From Streptomyces fumigatiscleroticus (GTDB lineage Bacteria > Actinomycetota > Actinomycetes > Streptomycetales > Streptomycetaceae), in assembly GCF_014647975.1 (NCBI RefSeq), contig NZ_BMQF01000028.1:1-64000 (forward strand): 64,000 nt of DNA. Reading direction: 5' to 3'. This document shows, piece after piece, positions 1 to 8,601 of the stretch (position 1 is the first letter of the stretch; every line of letters starts with the position of its first letter). The translations under genes and the position numbers were made by a program. The notes under the pieces were generated by a model. The model made no database searches, was not told where the DNA came from, and was given only the letters and a program-made list of their open reading frames with translations.

Positions 1-63
1 ATCGGCCACACCCTGCTGCACCACGCCGCCTGCCCGGTGGCGGTCGTACCGCACCGGGCGTGA
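1..63 (+). CDS. Universal stress protein, C-terminal end (cut by window start)
   Basis: The reading frame is open from the first base and encodes 20 residues ending in HHAACPVAVVPHRA before a TGA. This matches the last beta strand of the two intact universal stress proteins in this window, which end HHAGCPVAVVPHP and HHVSCPVALVPHD. The rest of the gene lies outside the window. It sits 38 bases before the next universal stress gene, so the two are probably co-transcribed. Confidence 0.75.
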   Translation: MGHTLLHHAACPVAVVPHRA

Positions 64-101
64 CACCGGGCCGGTCCCGCGCGACCTGTGGAGGTGAGCC
101 C

Positions 102-1004
102 ATGGCTGCTCCCGTCGCCGTCGGAGTCGACGGTTCCGCCGAGAGCCTGGCGGCCGCCGAGTGGGCGGCCCGCGAGGCGCTGCGCCGCGACCGGCCGCTG
201 CACCTGGTGCACGCCCGCAGCCGGCACCCCGGGCACGGCGGTTGTGCGCCCGCGGACGTCGCCGTGCGGCATGTCGCGGGGTGCTGTCTGCGACAGGCGG
301 AGCAGCGGATCCGCGCGGCGGCTCCCGGCGTGCGGCTGACCGAGGAGCAGGTCGAGGGCCCCGCCGTCGCAGCACTGCTGGAGGAGGCGGAACGGGCCGA
401 GCTGCTGGTGCTGGGCTCCCGTGGCACGAGCGGTGTCGCCGGATTCCTGGTGGGGTCGGTGGCCCTCGGTGTGGTGGCGCGAGCGGTGAGGCCCGTCGTC
501 CTTGTCCGTGCGGGCGAGGACGAGGCGGACGAACACCTCCCGGCGGGCGACGGCGGGCCCTGTACGCACACCGGATACCGGGACGTGGTGCTGGGGATCG
601 ACCCCGGTGACCCGTGCGAGCAGGTCATCGAGTTCGCCTTCCACACGGCCCGGCTCCGTCGTGCGCGACTGCACGCCGTGCACGCCTGGCACGCCCCGGA
701 TCCGCTCGGCCTCGGCCCCGGCGACATCGGCCTGATGAGCGGAGTGGACCGGGCCGGCGAGTGGCTGGGTTTCCTCTCGGCCGTCCTGCAGACGTGGCGG
801 GACAAGTACCCCGAGGTGCGGCTCCGGGAGACGGTGGTCAAGGACAAGCCCTCCAGCACCCTCGTCCGGGCGGCGACGGGGGCCGGGCTCCTGGTCGTCG
901 GCCACCGGCTCGCCGAGCGGCCGGCGGGCCCGCGGACGGGGCCGGTCACTCATGCCGCGATCCACCACGCCGGCTGTCCCGTGGCCGTCGTGCCCCATCC
1001 ATGA
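102..1004 (+). CDS. Tandem-domain universal stress protein (UspA family)
   Basis: A 300-residue cytosolic protein made of two UspA domains (about 1-150 and 170-300), the usual actinobacterial length. Domain 1 starts VAVGVDGSAESLAAAEWAARE and carries the ATP-binding signature GSRGTSGVAGFLVGS, which fits G-x2-G-x9-G-S. Domain 2 has only a degenerate version near VVGHRLAERPAG. The ATG at 102 is chosen because GGAGGTGAG lies just upstream and homology begins there; an in-frame start at 60 would add unrelated residues. Such proteins bind ATP and accumulate under hypoxia, stationary phase or other stress. The neighbouring USP fragments and copies show this was an expanded cluster. Confidence 0.9.
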   Translation: MAAPVAVGVDGSAESLAAAEWAAREALRRDRPLHLVHARSRHPGHGGCAPADVAVRHVAGCCLRQAEQRIRAAAPGVRLTEEQVEGPAVAALLEEAERAELLVLGSRGTSGVAGFLVGSVALGVVARAVRPVVLVRAGEDEADEHLPAGDGGPCTHTGYRDVVLGIDPGDPCEQVIEFAFHTARLRRARLHAVHAWHAPDPLGLGPGDIGLMSGVDRAGEWLGFLSAVLQTWRDKYPEVRLRETVVKDKPSSTLVRAATGAGLLVVGHRLAERPAGPRTGPVTHAAIHHAGCPVAVVPHP

Positions 1005-1271
1005 CACATGCGGGTGCCGCACCCGTCCCCGTCCCCGCGCACGCACCGGGCTCTTCGCGGGTCTTGTTCACGGCAGAGCCAACGTCGTGGGATGTCGTCC
1101 CGGTCGTCACACGTGGGAACGACACGCCGTCCTCGCGGAGCAGGAACCAGTCCGGCCAGGTTCCAGACCGAGCGCGGCAGGCCGTGCTCGGCCGGCTCGA
1201 CTCGGCTCGTATCGCCGTCCGGACGGCCTGGCGTGACGGCGCTTGCCGGACCAGGAAGTGACGTCGGCCGG
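1005..1271. other. Intergenic stretch between convergent genes
   Basis: No convincing coding frame, hairpin or repeat was found between the universal stress gene and the convergent monooxygenase-like gene. Confidence 0.5.
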
Positions 1272-1652
1272 TCAGCCTGCCGTCGGGCTCTGCGGATCCT
1301 GCGCCCGCCCGAACCCGTGGCTCCGCTCCACTTTCGCCACATGCAGCGTGTAGCTCTCGTACCACTCGGCTTGCCCGCGCTTCTGCGCCGCGCGGTGCTC
1401 GGCGTTGTTCCGCCACTGTGCGAGGGCGTCGGCGTCGCGGAAGTACCCGACGGTGATGCCCAGCCCGCCAGGGGTCTGCGCGTGGTCCATTCCCAAGAAC
1501 CCAGGGACGTCCTTCACCAGGTCTTCCATGCGGGCGTTGGTCTCGCTGTAGCCGCTCTGCTCCTGGGTTCGTACCGTGGTGAAGACAACCGCGTAGTAGG
1601 GGGGTTCATAGGCCTCGACGGGCGTGACAGGCGCTTTCGAGTGATCGCTCAT
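1272..1652 (-). CDS. Antibiotic biosynthesis monooxygenase (ABM)-like protein
   Basis: A 126-residue small alpha/beta protein of the dimeric ferredoxin-like ABM fold. The signs are YYAVVFTTVRTQEQSGYSET at the start, then VPGFLGMDHAQTPGGLGITVGYF, FRDADALAQWRNNAEH and ending in WYESYTLHVAKVERS. This family includes small oxygenases without metal or flavin, and also haem- or quinone-handling enzymes, so no substrate can be assigned. The ATG at 1652 is preferred to the longer frame because the upstream residues are arginine/proline/cysteine-rich and unrelated. It converges on the stress-protein gene and looks monocistronic. Confidence 0.82.
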   Translation of the reverse strand: MSDHSKAPVTPVEAYEPPYYAVVFTTVRTQEQSGYSETNARMEDLVKDVPGFLGMDHAQTPGGLGITVGYFRDADALAQWRNNAEHRAAQKRGQAEWYESYTLHVAKVERSHGFGRAQDPQSPTAG

Positions 1653-2308
1653 GGCGCCACCGTAAGGCGGTACGCGCCCAGCGCTCCAGCTTCTTTCCCG
1701 AACGGGACACACGAGGGGAGGCGGGCAACACCAGGGCCAGCCCTGGAAGTCACGCATCCCACCTCTCTTCACCGGGGACTGCCGCCGCCACCTCCGCCGC
1801 ACTCGCCCTCGCGGCCCGCGCGCTCCGCCCGGTTGTCGTCATCCGGGATGAGCGGGCCGGTGTGAGCGGCACCGACGAGCGGAATCTGTTCGGCGCCGGG
1901 GCGCGGCAGCTGCGGTGAGACCGTGGACCTCGCCTCAGGAAGCCGGGGCGGGCGGCGGGACGCCGTGCCTGGCGCTGCCGGGCGCACGAGGCCACGCACC
2001 GTCCGGCCCGGCTCGACGACCGGCGCGTCGGCACGAGCAACAGGCCTTGGCACTGCCCGACGTGCTGTCCGGTGAGACGGTGGCCGAGCAGCCGGTCGTC
2101 CGGGTGCGCCGGACGAGGGTCGAGGGCCGGCCCGCAGTAAGTTCATGGATCGCTCGGCCGCCGCCGACCGCACCGATGAGGTGTAACACGGGCGGGGCCA
2201 CTTCGGCCTCCGACTCGGCCGGGTCAGCCACAGGCTGCCGCGTCAGACGGCATGTCCGTGGCGGTCGTTCCCGCGCGGGTGAGGCCGCCCGGATACCGTG
2301 CATCTTCT
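1653..2308. other. Gene-poor stretch holding only a USP relic
   Basis: Apart from the short stress-protein-like fragment at 1775-1919, no frame here gives a recognisable protein. Part of it must serve as the leader for the nucleotidyltransferase at 2309. Confidence 0.5.
1775..1919 (+). pseudogene. Universal stress protein fragment
   Basis: One frame reads SAALALAARALRPVVVIRDE and then stops shortly after. This resembles the end of the first USP domain in the intact neighbours (SVALGVVARAVRPVVLVRAG and SVALATVAHVERPVILVRAG). No start codon or upstream half is present. I read it as the relic of another cluster member. The resemblance covers only about 20 residues, so chance cannot be excluded. 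Confidence 0.45.
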
Positions 2309-3097
2309 ATGCAGCATCATGAGGAAACGCTGGACGCATATGTCCGCAGGGTGGCGGCCGACCCGGACGCGATCGCGGTCATCCTCGTGGGTTCGGTGGC
2401 GCGCGGTACGGAACGGCCCGACTCGGACGTCGACGTCTGTCTGGTCGTGCCCGACGACGTGTTCGAGTCGGCCATGGCCGCTCATCGTGTGATCTTCGAT
2501 GAACGTTCCGACGTGACGTATCAGGGCGGCTGTGTCGACGTAAAGCTCGCCACGGTCGCGTTCCTGGAGGCTGCCGCCGAGCGCGGGGACGATCCCGTTC
2601 GCGCATCGTTCCAGGACGCCCGTGTCGCCTGGGCCCGCGACGGCTACGACATCACGGGGCGGGTCGCCGCGATCCCCGTGCTGCCGCCGGAGTTCTGGGA
2701 AAGCCGAGCCATCTCGTTCATGTCCGAGGTGCGGTGGCACGGAACGGACTTCCTGCCGCAGGCTGTCGCGTCAGGCAACACGTTCCTGCCGCATCACGCC
2801 GCTGCGCACACGGTGAGCGCCGGCGGGCGGGCCCTGCTCGCGTTGGATCGGACGCTCTTCCGCGGGCCGAGGTGTCTCGACGCCACGCTCGCCACGCTGG
2901 ACCGGAAACCGGACGGATACAGCGATCTCGCTCGACGGCTCGTCACCCGGCCCAGCCGGGAAAGCGCCGACGCGTACGTGCAGGCACTGGAGGACTTCCA
3001 CCCCTGGCCAGTGGATCGGGCGGCAAGTGCCTCGATATTCATCCGGGACAACGAACTCCCCTGGCTCACCGGCATACTTCCGCCGGAACTCAGCTGA
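2309..3097 (+). CDS. Nucleotidyltransferase-fold protein (MNT/aminoglycoside adenylyltransferase-like)
   Basis: A 262-residue protein with the pol-beta nucleotidyltransferase signature near its N-terminus: VGSVARGT at about 27-34, followed by RPDSDVDV at 36-43. The GS pair and two aspartates are the expected NTP- and metal-binding residues. The C-terminal 170 residues are helical, as in aminoglycoside adenylyltransferases and in MNT antitoxins. There is no adjacent HEPN-type gene, so a toxin-antitoxin role is not supported and the substrate is unknown. The ATG at 2309 has no obvious ribosome site; the in-frame start at 2252 would add an arginine/proline-rich tail. Confidence 0.75.
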   Translation: MQHHEETLDAYVRRVAADPDAIAVILVGSVARGTERPDSDVDVCLVVPDDVFESAMAAHRVIFDERSDVTYQGGCVDVKLATVAFLEAAAERGDDPVRASFQDARVAWARDGYDITGRVAAIPVLPPEFWESRAISFMSEVRWHGTDFLPQAVASGNTFLPHHAAAHTVSAGGRALLALDRTLFRGPRCLDATLATLDRKPDGYSDLARRLVTRPSRESADAYVQALEDFHPWPVDRAASASIFIRDNELPWLTGILPPELS

Positions 3098-3278
3098 GCC
3101 GACCGGCACATCACACTCGCCACAGTTGTCGGCGGGCCGACGCCCGGGTCTGCCCGAGTCCTCGGGACACCTTCGCCGCACGGTCCATGATGTGGCCCTC
3201 GTGGCCCCTCTCCGTCCCCTGCCCACGGCGAGAAACTGGTACTGGGACCGGGACGTGAACCCGGAGGAGGGGTGACCG

Positions 3279-3470
3279 ATGCTTGCGCCCGCAGGAGCGG
3301 GAGTGGACGGACCCGCCGGGAGCCCAGCCGTCGTCGGACGGGCGGCCCGCGAGTCCGACGAGCCCCGATGCGGGCGGCGACCGGCGCAGGAGTTCCGGTC
3401 GTCGGCCCCAGCCTCGCCGCACACCCGCCGGGGTCCCGCACGGAACCGCGGACCGGGGGACGTCCGCCCA
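3279..3470 (+). pseudogene. Universal stress protein pseudogene with internal deletion
   Basis: A good ribosome site (GGAGGAGG) precedes ATG 3279. The first 29 codons read like a USP start (AGVDGPAGSPAVVGRAARES). About 90 bases on, a different frame reads RAATGAGVPVVGPSLAAHPP, matching RAATGAGLLVVGHRLAERPA in the C-terminal domain of the gene at 102-1004. So the first and last parts of a roughly 300-residue USP remain, with about 250 codons lost between them. It lies directly before the intact gene at 3516. Confidence 0.7.
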
Positions 3471-3515
3471 GCTCGGTCAGGCACAACAGCGGGGGCTCAC
3501 AGGGAGGTGACGGTC

Positions 3516-4415
3516 ATGCTGAGGCCAGTGGTGGCCGGCCTGGACGGTTCGCGCGAGAGTCTCGCCGCGGCTCACTGGGCGGCCAGGGAAGCCCTGCGTC
3601 GCGGGCTGCCGCTCCGTCTGGTGCATGCCTGGGAGGGCCTGCCCGACGACGACATCGCGGTGCCGCTGCCCGAGATGAGGGTGCCGCAATACCACGCGCG
3701 CCGGGTGCTGCGCGGTGCCGTGGACCAGCTGAACGAGCGGTACCCGCAGCTGTACGTCGCTGCCGAGCAGGTGCGCGAGCAGCCCGGCCCCGCTCTGCTC
3801 CACGAGGCGGCGGGCGCGGAACTCCTCGTCATCGGCAGCCAGGGCCTCGGTGCTGTCGGAGGGCTCATGGCGGGTTCCGTCGCGCTGGCCACCGTGGCGC
3901 ACGTCGAGCGGCCGGTGATCCTGGTCCGGGCCGGTGACACCGCCGAGGGCGAACACCTGCCGGACGAGGCGCACATGCTCTCTCTTCGCACGCCGTTCCG
4001 TGAGGTCGCGGTCGCCGTCGACGCCGACGACGGGCCGTGTGAGGACGTCCTGGAGTTCGCTTTCCGAGCGGCCGAACTGCGCAGGGCACCCTTGCGTGCC
4101 GTGCACGCCTGGCGCGTGTCGCTGAGGCGCGGCGTCCCGGGCGCGGAGGAGCGCGCACGGATCAGGGGAGAGACGGAACGCGCGCTCGCGGCCCTGCTGG
4201 AGCCGTGGCGCCAGAAGTACCCCACCGTGGTGGTCAGGGAACAGCTGCCCGAAGGCCGCCCGGCCCACGTCCTCGTCGGCGCCGCGGGCGGGGCGGGACT
4301 GCTGGTGGTCGGCCGCCGTCGGCGCTGTGCCGTGATCGGCTCGCACACCGGCCCGGTCGCCCACGCGCTGATCCACCATGTGAGCTGCCCGGTCGCGCTG
4401 GTCCCGCACGACTGA
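3516..4415 (+). CDS. Tandem-domain universal stress protein (UspA family)
   Basis: A 299-residue, two-domain UspA protein, clearly paralogous to the gene at 102-1004. Domain 1 begins RPVVAGLDGSRESLAAAHWA and holds the ATP-binding motif GSQGLGAVGGLMAGS. Domain 2 starts near residue 160 (FREVAVAVDADDG) and ends HHVSCPVALVPHD. The ATG at 3516 follows GGGAGGTGA with proper spacing. The in-frame extension to 3279 belongs to the pseudogene upstream, so it was not used. Confidence 0.9.
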   Translation: MLRPVVAGLDGSRESLAAAHWAAREALRRGLPLRLVHAWEGLPDDDIAVPLPEMRVPQYHARRVLRGAVDQLNERYPQLYVAAEQVREQPGPALLHEAAGAELLVIGSQGLGAVGGLMAGSVALATVAHVERPVILVRAGDTAEGEHLPDEAHMLSLRTPFREVAVAVDADDGPCEDVLEFAFRAAELRRAPLRAVHAWRVSLRRGVPGAEERARIRGETERALAALLEPWRQKYPTVVVREQLPEGRPAHVLVGAAGGAGLLVVGRRRRCAVIGSHTGPVAHALIHHVSCPVALVPHD

Positions 4416-5171
4416 GCCGGCGCGCACGCGGGGGCGAGTCCCTCCGCGACGGTCCGCCGTCCTCCGCGGGTCGCACGGTCCGCACCGTCTGGGGCCTCGG
4501 TCCGTGCCGGATGGGGTGTCCGGCCTTGTCCCGATAACCTACCGCCGCTTCCTCGGTCGGCGCCCTGACCTCCGCGGAAACCGGGCCGGCCAGGTCGGTG
4601 GACCAGTTCGCCGCCCGGGTGAGTTCACTGCACCCATGAGGCGACGATCGAGCGGCTGCGGCGTGAACCGGGGCGGGCCCAGGACGCCGGCGCGCCCGCC
4701 GTTGTGGCCGGTCGTGCCCTTCGGGAGTGCTCTTCGAGGGAGCTGTCGGACGACCTGCCGCCCGGCCGTGAGCCCGGAAGGGAGCACCCGTGTCGATACG
4801 CCCACGGGTACCACCTCCTCGTTCTCCCGCACGACTTCCGGAAAGTGCCGGCAGCACTTCGGTGGGCCGGGGCCTGCCTCCCGCTGCGGACCGTTCGCAG
4901 GCCCCGGCTCTCGTCCCCACGGCCGTCTGGGACGGAATCCCGCACGCTCCTGGCCGTCCGAGGACGATCCCGCGCGAGGTGCTCGCCCCCTCTGGGGCGG
5001 GAGCGGGTTCTCGTGCGGGCGGCCGTCGTCCGTCGCCGACGTCGGGCGGTGGCCGCTGCTCACACTGTCGCAGCTCCCGGGCCGCCGGGACCCCTCCCGT
5101 TCGCCGCTGGACGGCGGACCGCCGCTCGAACGCCGTCTCCTGTCACACCAGTACGGCGTGGCGGTGGTCGG
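4416..5171. other. Gene-poor region, possible decayed regulator
   Basis: No intact gene is visible in about 750 bases. One + frame around 4638-4730 reads TIERLRREPGRAQDAGAPAV, which recalls the coiled helix before an ANTAR domain, but the frame degenerates at once. The rest is high-GC sequence without a supportable product. Confidence 0.4.
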
Positions 5172-5993
5172 TCAGTCGCCGGGACCGGTGGTCTTCCGCC
5201 CGGCACGGGTGCTCCGCGCGGTGTTGGTGGACGGGAGGGGAAGGGCGGTGGTGCCGTCGATGATGCCGCGGGCGAGGTCGGCGATGCGGATCTGGTGATG
5301 GCGGGCATGGGCGCGCAGGTGCTGGAAGGCGGTCTCGGGGTCGATGCCGTGGTGGGAGGTGAGGTAGCCCTTGGCCTGCTCGATGACGGTGCGGGTGGTG
5401 AGGGCCTGCTGGAGCTGCATGCTCAGGGTGCGGTGGTGGTCCAGGGCGGTCTGCTGGAGCAGGGAGATGGCGGTGATGTCGGCCAGGGCCCGGGCGAGGT
5501 GCCGGTCGGCGTCGGTCAGGGGCCCGGGGGCGCGGCGGAAGAGGTTGAGGACGCCGAGGGTCTGCCGGCGCAGCCGGATGGGGATGGCGCACACCGACCG
5601 GTAGCCGGCTTGGTGCGCACGGGTGTCGAAGGACGGCCAGCGGGAGGGGACGGCCGTGACCTCGTGATCGAGGGAGGCGGCGTCGTGGTAGGCGGTGCAG
5701 CAGGGCCCCTCACGGGCGTCGAGCTCGAAGAGTTCGACCAGGCGGACCCGTTCGGAGGTGGTGGCGACCAGGCGCAGGGGCCCGTCGTCGGGGGCGGCCA
5801 GCATGACGCCGGCGTCGGTGATGTCGAGGAGGTCCATGCAGTGCTCGGCGACGCGGTACAGGAAGTCGGTGGGGTCGAAGTCGGCTACCAGGACGTCGGC
5901 CAGGTCGATCAGGGCGGCGGTCACCCGTATCTCGCGGGGCGGGCGGACGGGGGCGCCGTGCGGGTCGGCTGCGGGTAGGGGTGGGAGGGGCAT
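5172..5993 (-). CDS. GAF-ANTAR domain RNA-binding antiterminator
   Basis: A 273-residue cytosolic regulator. Residues about 20-175 form a GAF sensor (VAEHCMDLLDITDAGVMLA; later EGPCCTAYHD and YRSVCAIPIRLR). Residues about 190-245 form an ANTAR domain (LQQALTTRTVIEQAKGYL, ending AHARHHQIRIADLARGI). ANTAR domains bind paired RNA hairpins and prevent transcription termination; GAF-ANTAR proteins are often linked to actinobacterial stress regulons. The ATG at 5993 is the only start before the GAF homology. It is transcribed away from the AraC gene at 6796, leaving an 800-base divergent gap. No obvious dual hairpin target was identified here. Confidence 0.9.
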   Translation of the reverse strand: MPLPPLPAADPHGAPVRPPREIRVTAALIDLADVLVADFDPTDFLYRVAEHCMDLLDITDAGVMLAAPDDGPLRLVATTSERVRLVELFELDAREGPCCTAYHDAASLDHEVTAVPSRWPSFDTRAHQAGYRSVCAIPIRLRRQTLGVLNLFRRAPGPLTDADRHLARALADITAISLLQQTALDHHRTLSMQLQQALTTRTVIEQAKGYLTSHHGIDPETAFQHLRAHARHHQIRIADLARGIIDGTTALPLPSTNTARSTRAGRKTTGPGD

Positions 5994-6795
5994 GGTCGTC
6001 TCCGATCGGCGGTGTCAGCGACCGGGAATCGGAGAGTCATGCACGGGGTCCGGGTGGGCAACCCCCTCGTCAGCGCTGACCTGCCCCCAGGCTAGCGCCG
6101 CAGCCGGGCCCGTGGAGCCCCGTGGACGCCGCCGCGTCCGGCGGGGCTGCCGGACAGCCGTTCAGCGGCCGGCCGGCGTGCGGGGCGGCCGGTGGTAGGG
6201 GAGGCGGGCTCGCCGGTCCGGCCGCGTCGGCCGCGGTGAGCGTCGCGGTGCGGTGGCGGGTGAGGGCGTGAGGGTGGAGTCGGCGCCCGGCGCGTCCGGC
6301 ACGGCGCACACGCCCGCGTGGGATGAACGGGCTGTCGCCGGTCGCTGGGGATGACGTCAAACGGGCATGGCCGGTCGGGGCGGTCGGTGTTCCTCGCGAG
6401 ATGGCGGCCTTCCCGAGGGCCGGTGTTGCCTGCCCGGTGGGCGGTAGTAGCCTCGGCGTTGAGCGGGCAGGCGTCCCGCACGGCCCGCCGGATTCGTGGA
6501 GGGTGGGGCGGTCGTGATGAACGTCGTGCCATCCGAAGTCGTACGGCGCACCGTGCTCTCGCCCCCGGACGTGGAGCACAGTGCGCGGGCTCGGCCCTTG
6601 GCCCGGCCCCTTCCGCGCGGCACGCGGATCGGGAGGAGCCTGCCCGTGGGAGCGAGGCGGTGTCCCCGTCGCCGCACGTGCCGCCCGCCGGGGCTTCTGC
6701 CGCGGCGACCGTTTCCAGATCACTCACTGGTTCGCCTGCGAACGCCCCTCCGTCTCCCACTCCGAACCGCTGCCGCGCACTTGAGAGCCCGGATC
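5994..6795. other. Long divergent intergenic region
   Basis: This 800-base gap separates the GAF-ANTAR gene from the AraC gene. A frame open from 6496 continues into the AraC gene, but the added 100 residues are arginine/proline-rich with no family resemblance. I therefore treat it as leader DNA. No repeat or clear operator was seen. Confidence 0.5.
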
Positions 6796-7752
6796 ATGCC
6801 CACCATCCTCGACAGCACCGACGCCGATGTCACCGGCGAACACCTGAGCAGGCTGTACTCGCGTATCCAGGTCGCCGACCGGTACCGGCACCACCTCACG
6901 GTGACGCAGGACAGCCTCGGCCCGGTCACCTGGCACCGGTTCGACTACCACCACGGCAGCGTCGACTTCGCCCTCGACCCCTTGTCCGTGTTCGTTCTGA
7001 TCAATGTGGAGCGCGGCACCGTGCCGAGGATCGCCACCGGCGATTACGAGGGAGGCAGGGGGGTGGGTGACCTGTTCTGCTTCCATCCCGGCCTGCCGAG
7101 CGCCGGACGGATCGACTACTCCGCACACGACTCGATCATGCTGCCTCCCGCCCTGCTGGAGAGGGTGGCCGCCGCTCCGGGGGCCTCGCCGAAGCCGGTA
7201 CGGCTGACGGGGCACGTGCCGACGGCGCCGCCCGCCGCCCTGCTGCTGCGCCGGACCATCGCCCACTTGCGTGGCACCGTCTGCGCCGAGCCGGAGCTGC
7301 GCGAGCAGCCGCTGGTGCAGTCCACCGCCTCCCAGTTGCTGGCCGCGACAGTGCTGGCCGCCTTCCCCAGCACCGCGCTGACCGAGCCGACCGGCCGGGA
7401 GCGCAACGACGCCCGCCCGGCCACCCTGCGCCGGGCCCTGTCCTACATCGACGACCACGCCGACCAGGACATCAGCGTCGCCGACATCGCGGCCGCAGCC
7501 CGGATCAATGTCCGCACCTTGCAGTACGCCTTCCGCCGCTACCTGGACACCACGCCCACGCGCCATCTGCGCCGGGTCCGCCTCGCCCACGTCCACCACG
7601 ACCTCCTGGCCGCCGATCCCGCCGCCGGCGTCACCGTCACCACCGTCGCCGGCCGCTGGGGTTTCTTCCACCCCGGTCAGTTCGCCGCCGCCTACCGCGG
7701 CGTCTACGGCTGCTTGCCGCGCCGGACGCTGTACGGGCAAGGGAGGCGGTGA
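6796..7752 (+). CDS. AraC-family transcriptional regulator
   Basis: A 318-residue regulator with a C-terminal double helix-turn-helix of AraC type (about 210-318). It runs from RRALSYIDDHADQDISVADI through NVRTLQYAFRRYLDTTPTRHLRRVRL to WGFFHPGQFAAAYRGVYG. The N-terminal 200 residues resemble the AraC-binding-like/cupin region of stress-type activators (LDPLSVFVLINVERGTVP). The ATG at 6796 marks the start of protein-like sequence, with a weak purine-rich site before it. The target is unknown; no divergent partner gene lies close by. Confidence 0.88.
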   Translation: MPTILDSTDADVTGEHLSRLYSRIQVADRYRHHLTVTQDSLGPVTWHRFDYHHGSVDFALDPLSVFVLINVERGTVPRIATGDYEGGRGVGDLFCFHPGLPSAGRIDYSAHDSIMLPPALLERVAAAPGASPKPVRLTGHVPTAPPAALLLRRTIAHLRGTVCAEPELREQPLVQSTASQLLAATVLAAFPSTALTEPTGRERNDARPATLRRALSYIDDHADQDISVADIAAAARINVRTLQYAFRRYLDTTPTRHLRRVRLAHVHHDLLAADPAAGVTVTTVAGRWGFFHPGQFAAAYRGVYGCLPRRTLYGQGRR

Positions 7753-8230
7753 ACCGGCCCGTGCCGCCCGTTCCCTCCCCGGCGTGCCACCGGACGCGGC
7801 CGCTCCAGGTTCCCAGGACGTGGCCGTCGCCCCTCGACATCCCCATGCGGGCGGCAGCGGCCGACCGAACGGCCACCACGCGCGGTGCAGCCGGTCGCGC
7901 CGTCCGGCGCCGGCCGACGGGGAACACGGGGATGCCGTCCTCCCGGCCGGCGATCCGTCGCACAGCGCCCCGAGCAGCCCCTCCCGCGTCGGCCGCTCCC
8001 CGACCGGCTGTCCTCGTCGCCTTCCCGACGGCTCCCTCCCCGCCCTCCACCAGGCATGTCAGCATCCCGTCAAGATCCTCCGGACCGCCGCTAGCGTCCC
8101 GTCAGGGCCTGTCCGCGGCCGGGGACACCGGGCATAACGTCGTGGACGAGCCCCCGGTCCCCCTCCCCGCGTCCGGGTGTTCCCGACCTCTTGCGACCCT
8201 GCCCACCACTCCGACTTCCGGGAGAGATCC
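7753..8230. other. Intergenic region without identified features
   Basis: Nearly 480 bases with no coding frame I can support. It must contain the promoter of the two-gene set starting at 8231. Confidence 0.5.
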
Positions 8231-8587
8231 ATGGCAGAGCTCCAGTACTGCGACGACCCCGAACCCTCCGATCGGTTCCCGGCCGGACTCCTGTACGTCC
8301 CGGTCCGGCCGGGGTCCCGCGGGTGTGCGGCGCGGCTCTTCCGTACACCGCTCGGCGAGCGCACGGCGGTCGGCTTCACCTCCGAACCCCGGCTGACCGC
8401 CGTACTCGGCCCGGACCAGGCGTGGATCCGCCTCGCCGAACCGGCCCTGCGCGCGCTGACCGCACCGCTCGGCATCACCACCGTCACGGTGGACCCGCGC
8501 TTCACCGCCCCGGCTACCGCGCCGGGCACCGCCGGCACATCCACGGTCTCCGCGTCGGCACCCGCCCCCGCGCTGCGGACCGCCTGA
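8231..8587 (+). CDS. SAV_915-family small protein
   Basis: A 118-residue soluble protein of a Streptomyces family known as SAV_915; function unknown. Recognisable segments are GLLYVPVRPGSRGCAARLFRTPLGERTAVGFT and LRALTAPLGITTVTVDPR (written here as separate blocks: LYVPVRPG, ARLFRTPLG, RTAVGFTSE, LGITTVTVDPR). The last 25 residues are Ala/Thr/Ser-rich and probably disordered. The ATG at 8231 follows GGAGAG with good spacing. It ends 14 bases before the decarboxylase gene, so the pair is a transcription unit. I infer a role linked to that enzyme. Confidence 0.7.
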   Translation: MAELQYCDDPEPSDRFPAGLLYVPVRPGSRGCAARLFRTPLGERTAVGFTSEPRLTAVLGPDQAWIRLAEPALRALTAPLGITTVTVDPRFTAPATAPGTAGTSTVSASAPAPALRTA

Positions 8588-8601
8588 AAGGGACGGACAC
8601 C

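Noticed and set aside
2309..3097. MNT-type antitoxin of a HEPN/MNT pair
   Set aside because: The nucleotidyltransferase motif is present, but no HEPN gene lies next to it and the protein is much longer than MNT antitoxins.
4704..5978. A 424-residue + strand open frame rich in Gly/Val
   Set aside because: It is the antisense of the GAF-ANTAR gene. Its glycine/valine-rich repetitive composition is typical of a shadow frame, while the opposite strand gives clear domains.
6496..6795. A 100-residue N-terminal extension of the AraC protein
   Set aside because: The extra residues are Arg/Pro-rich with no conservation-like pattern; protein-like sequence starts at ATG 6796.
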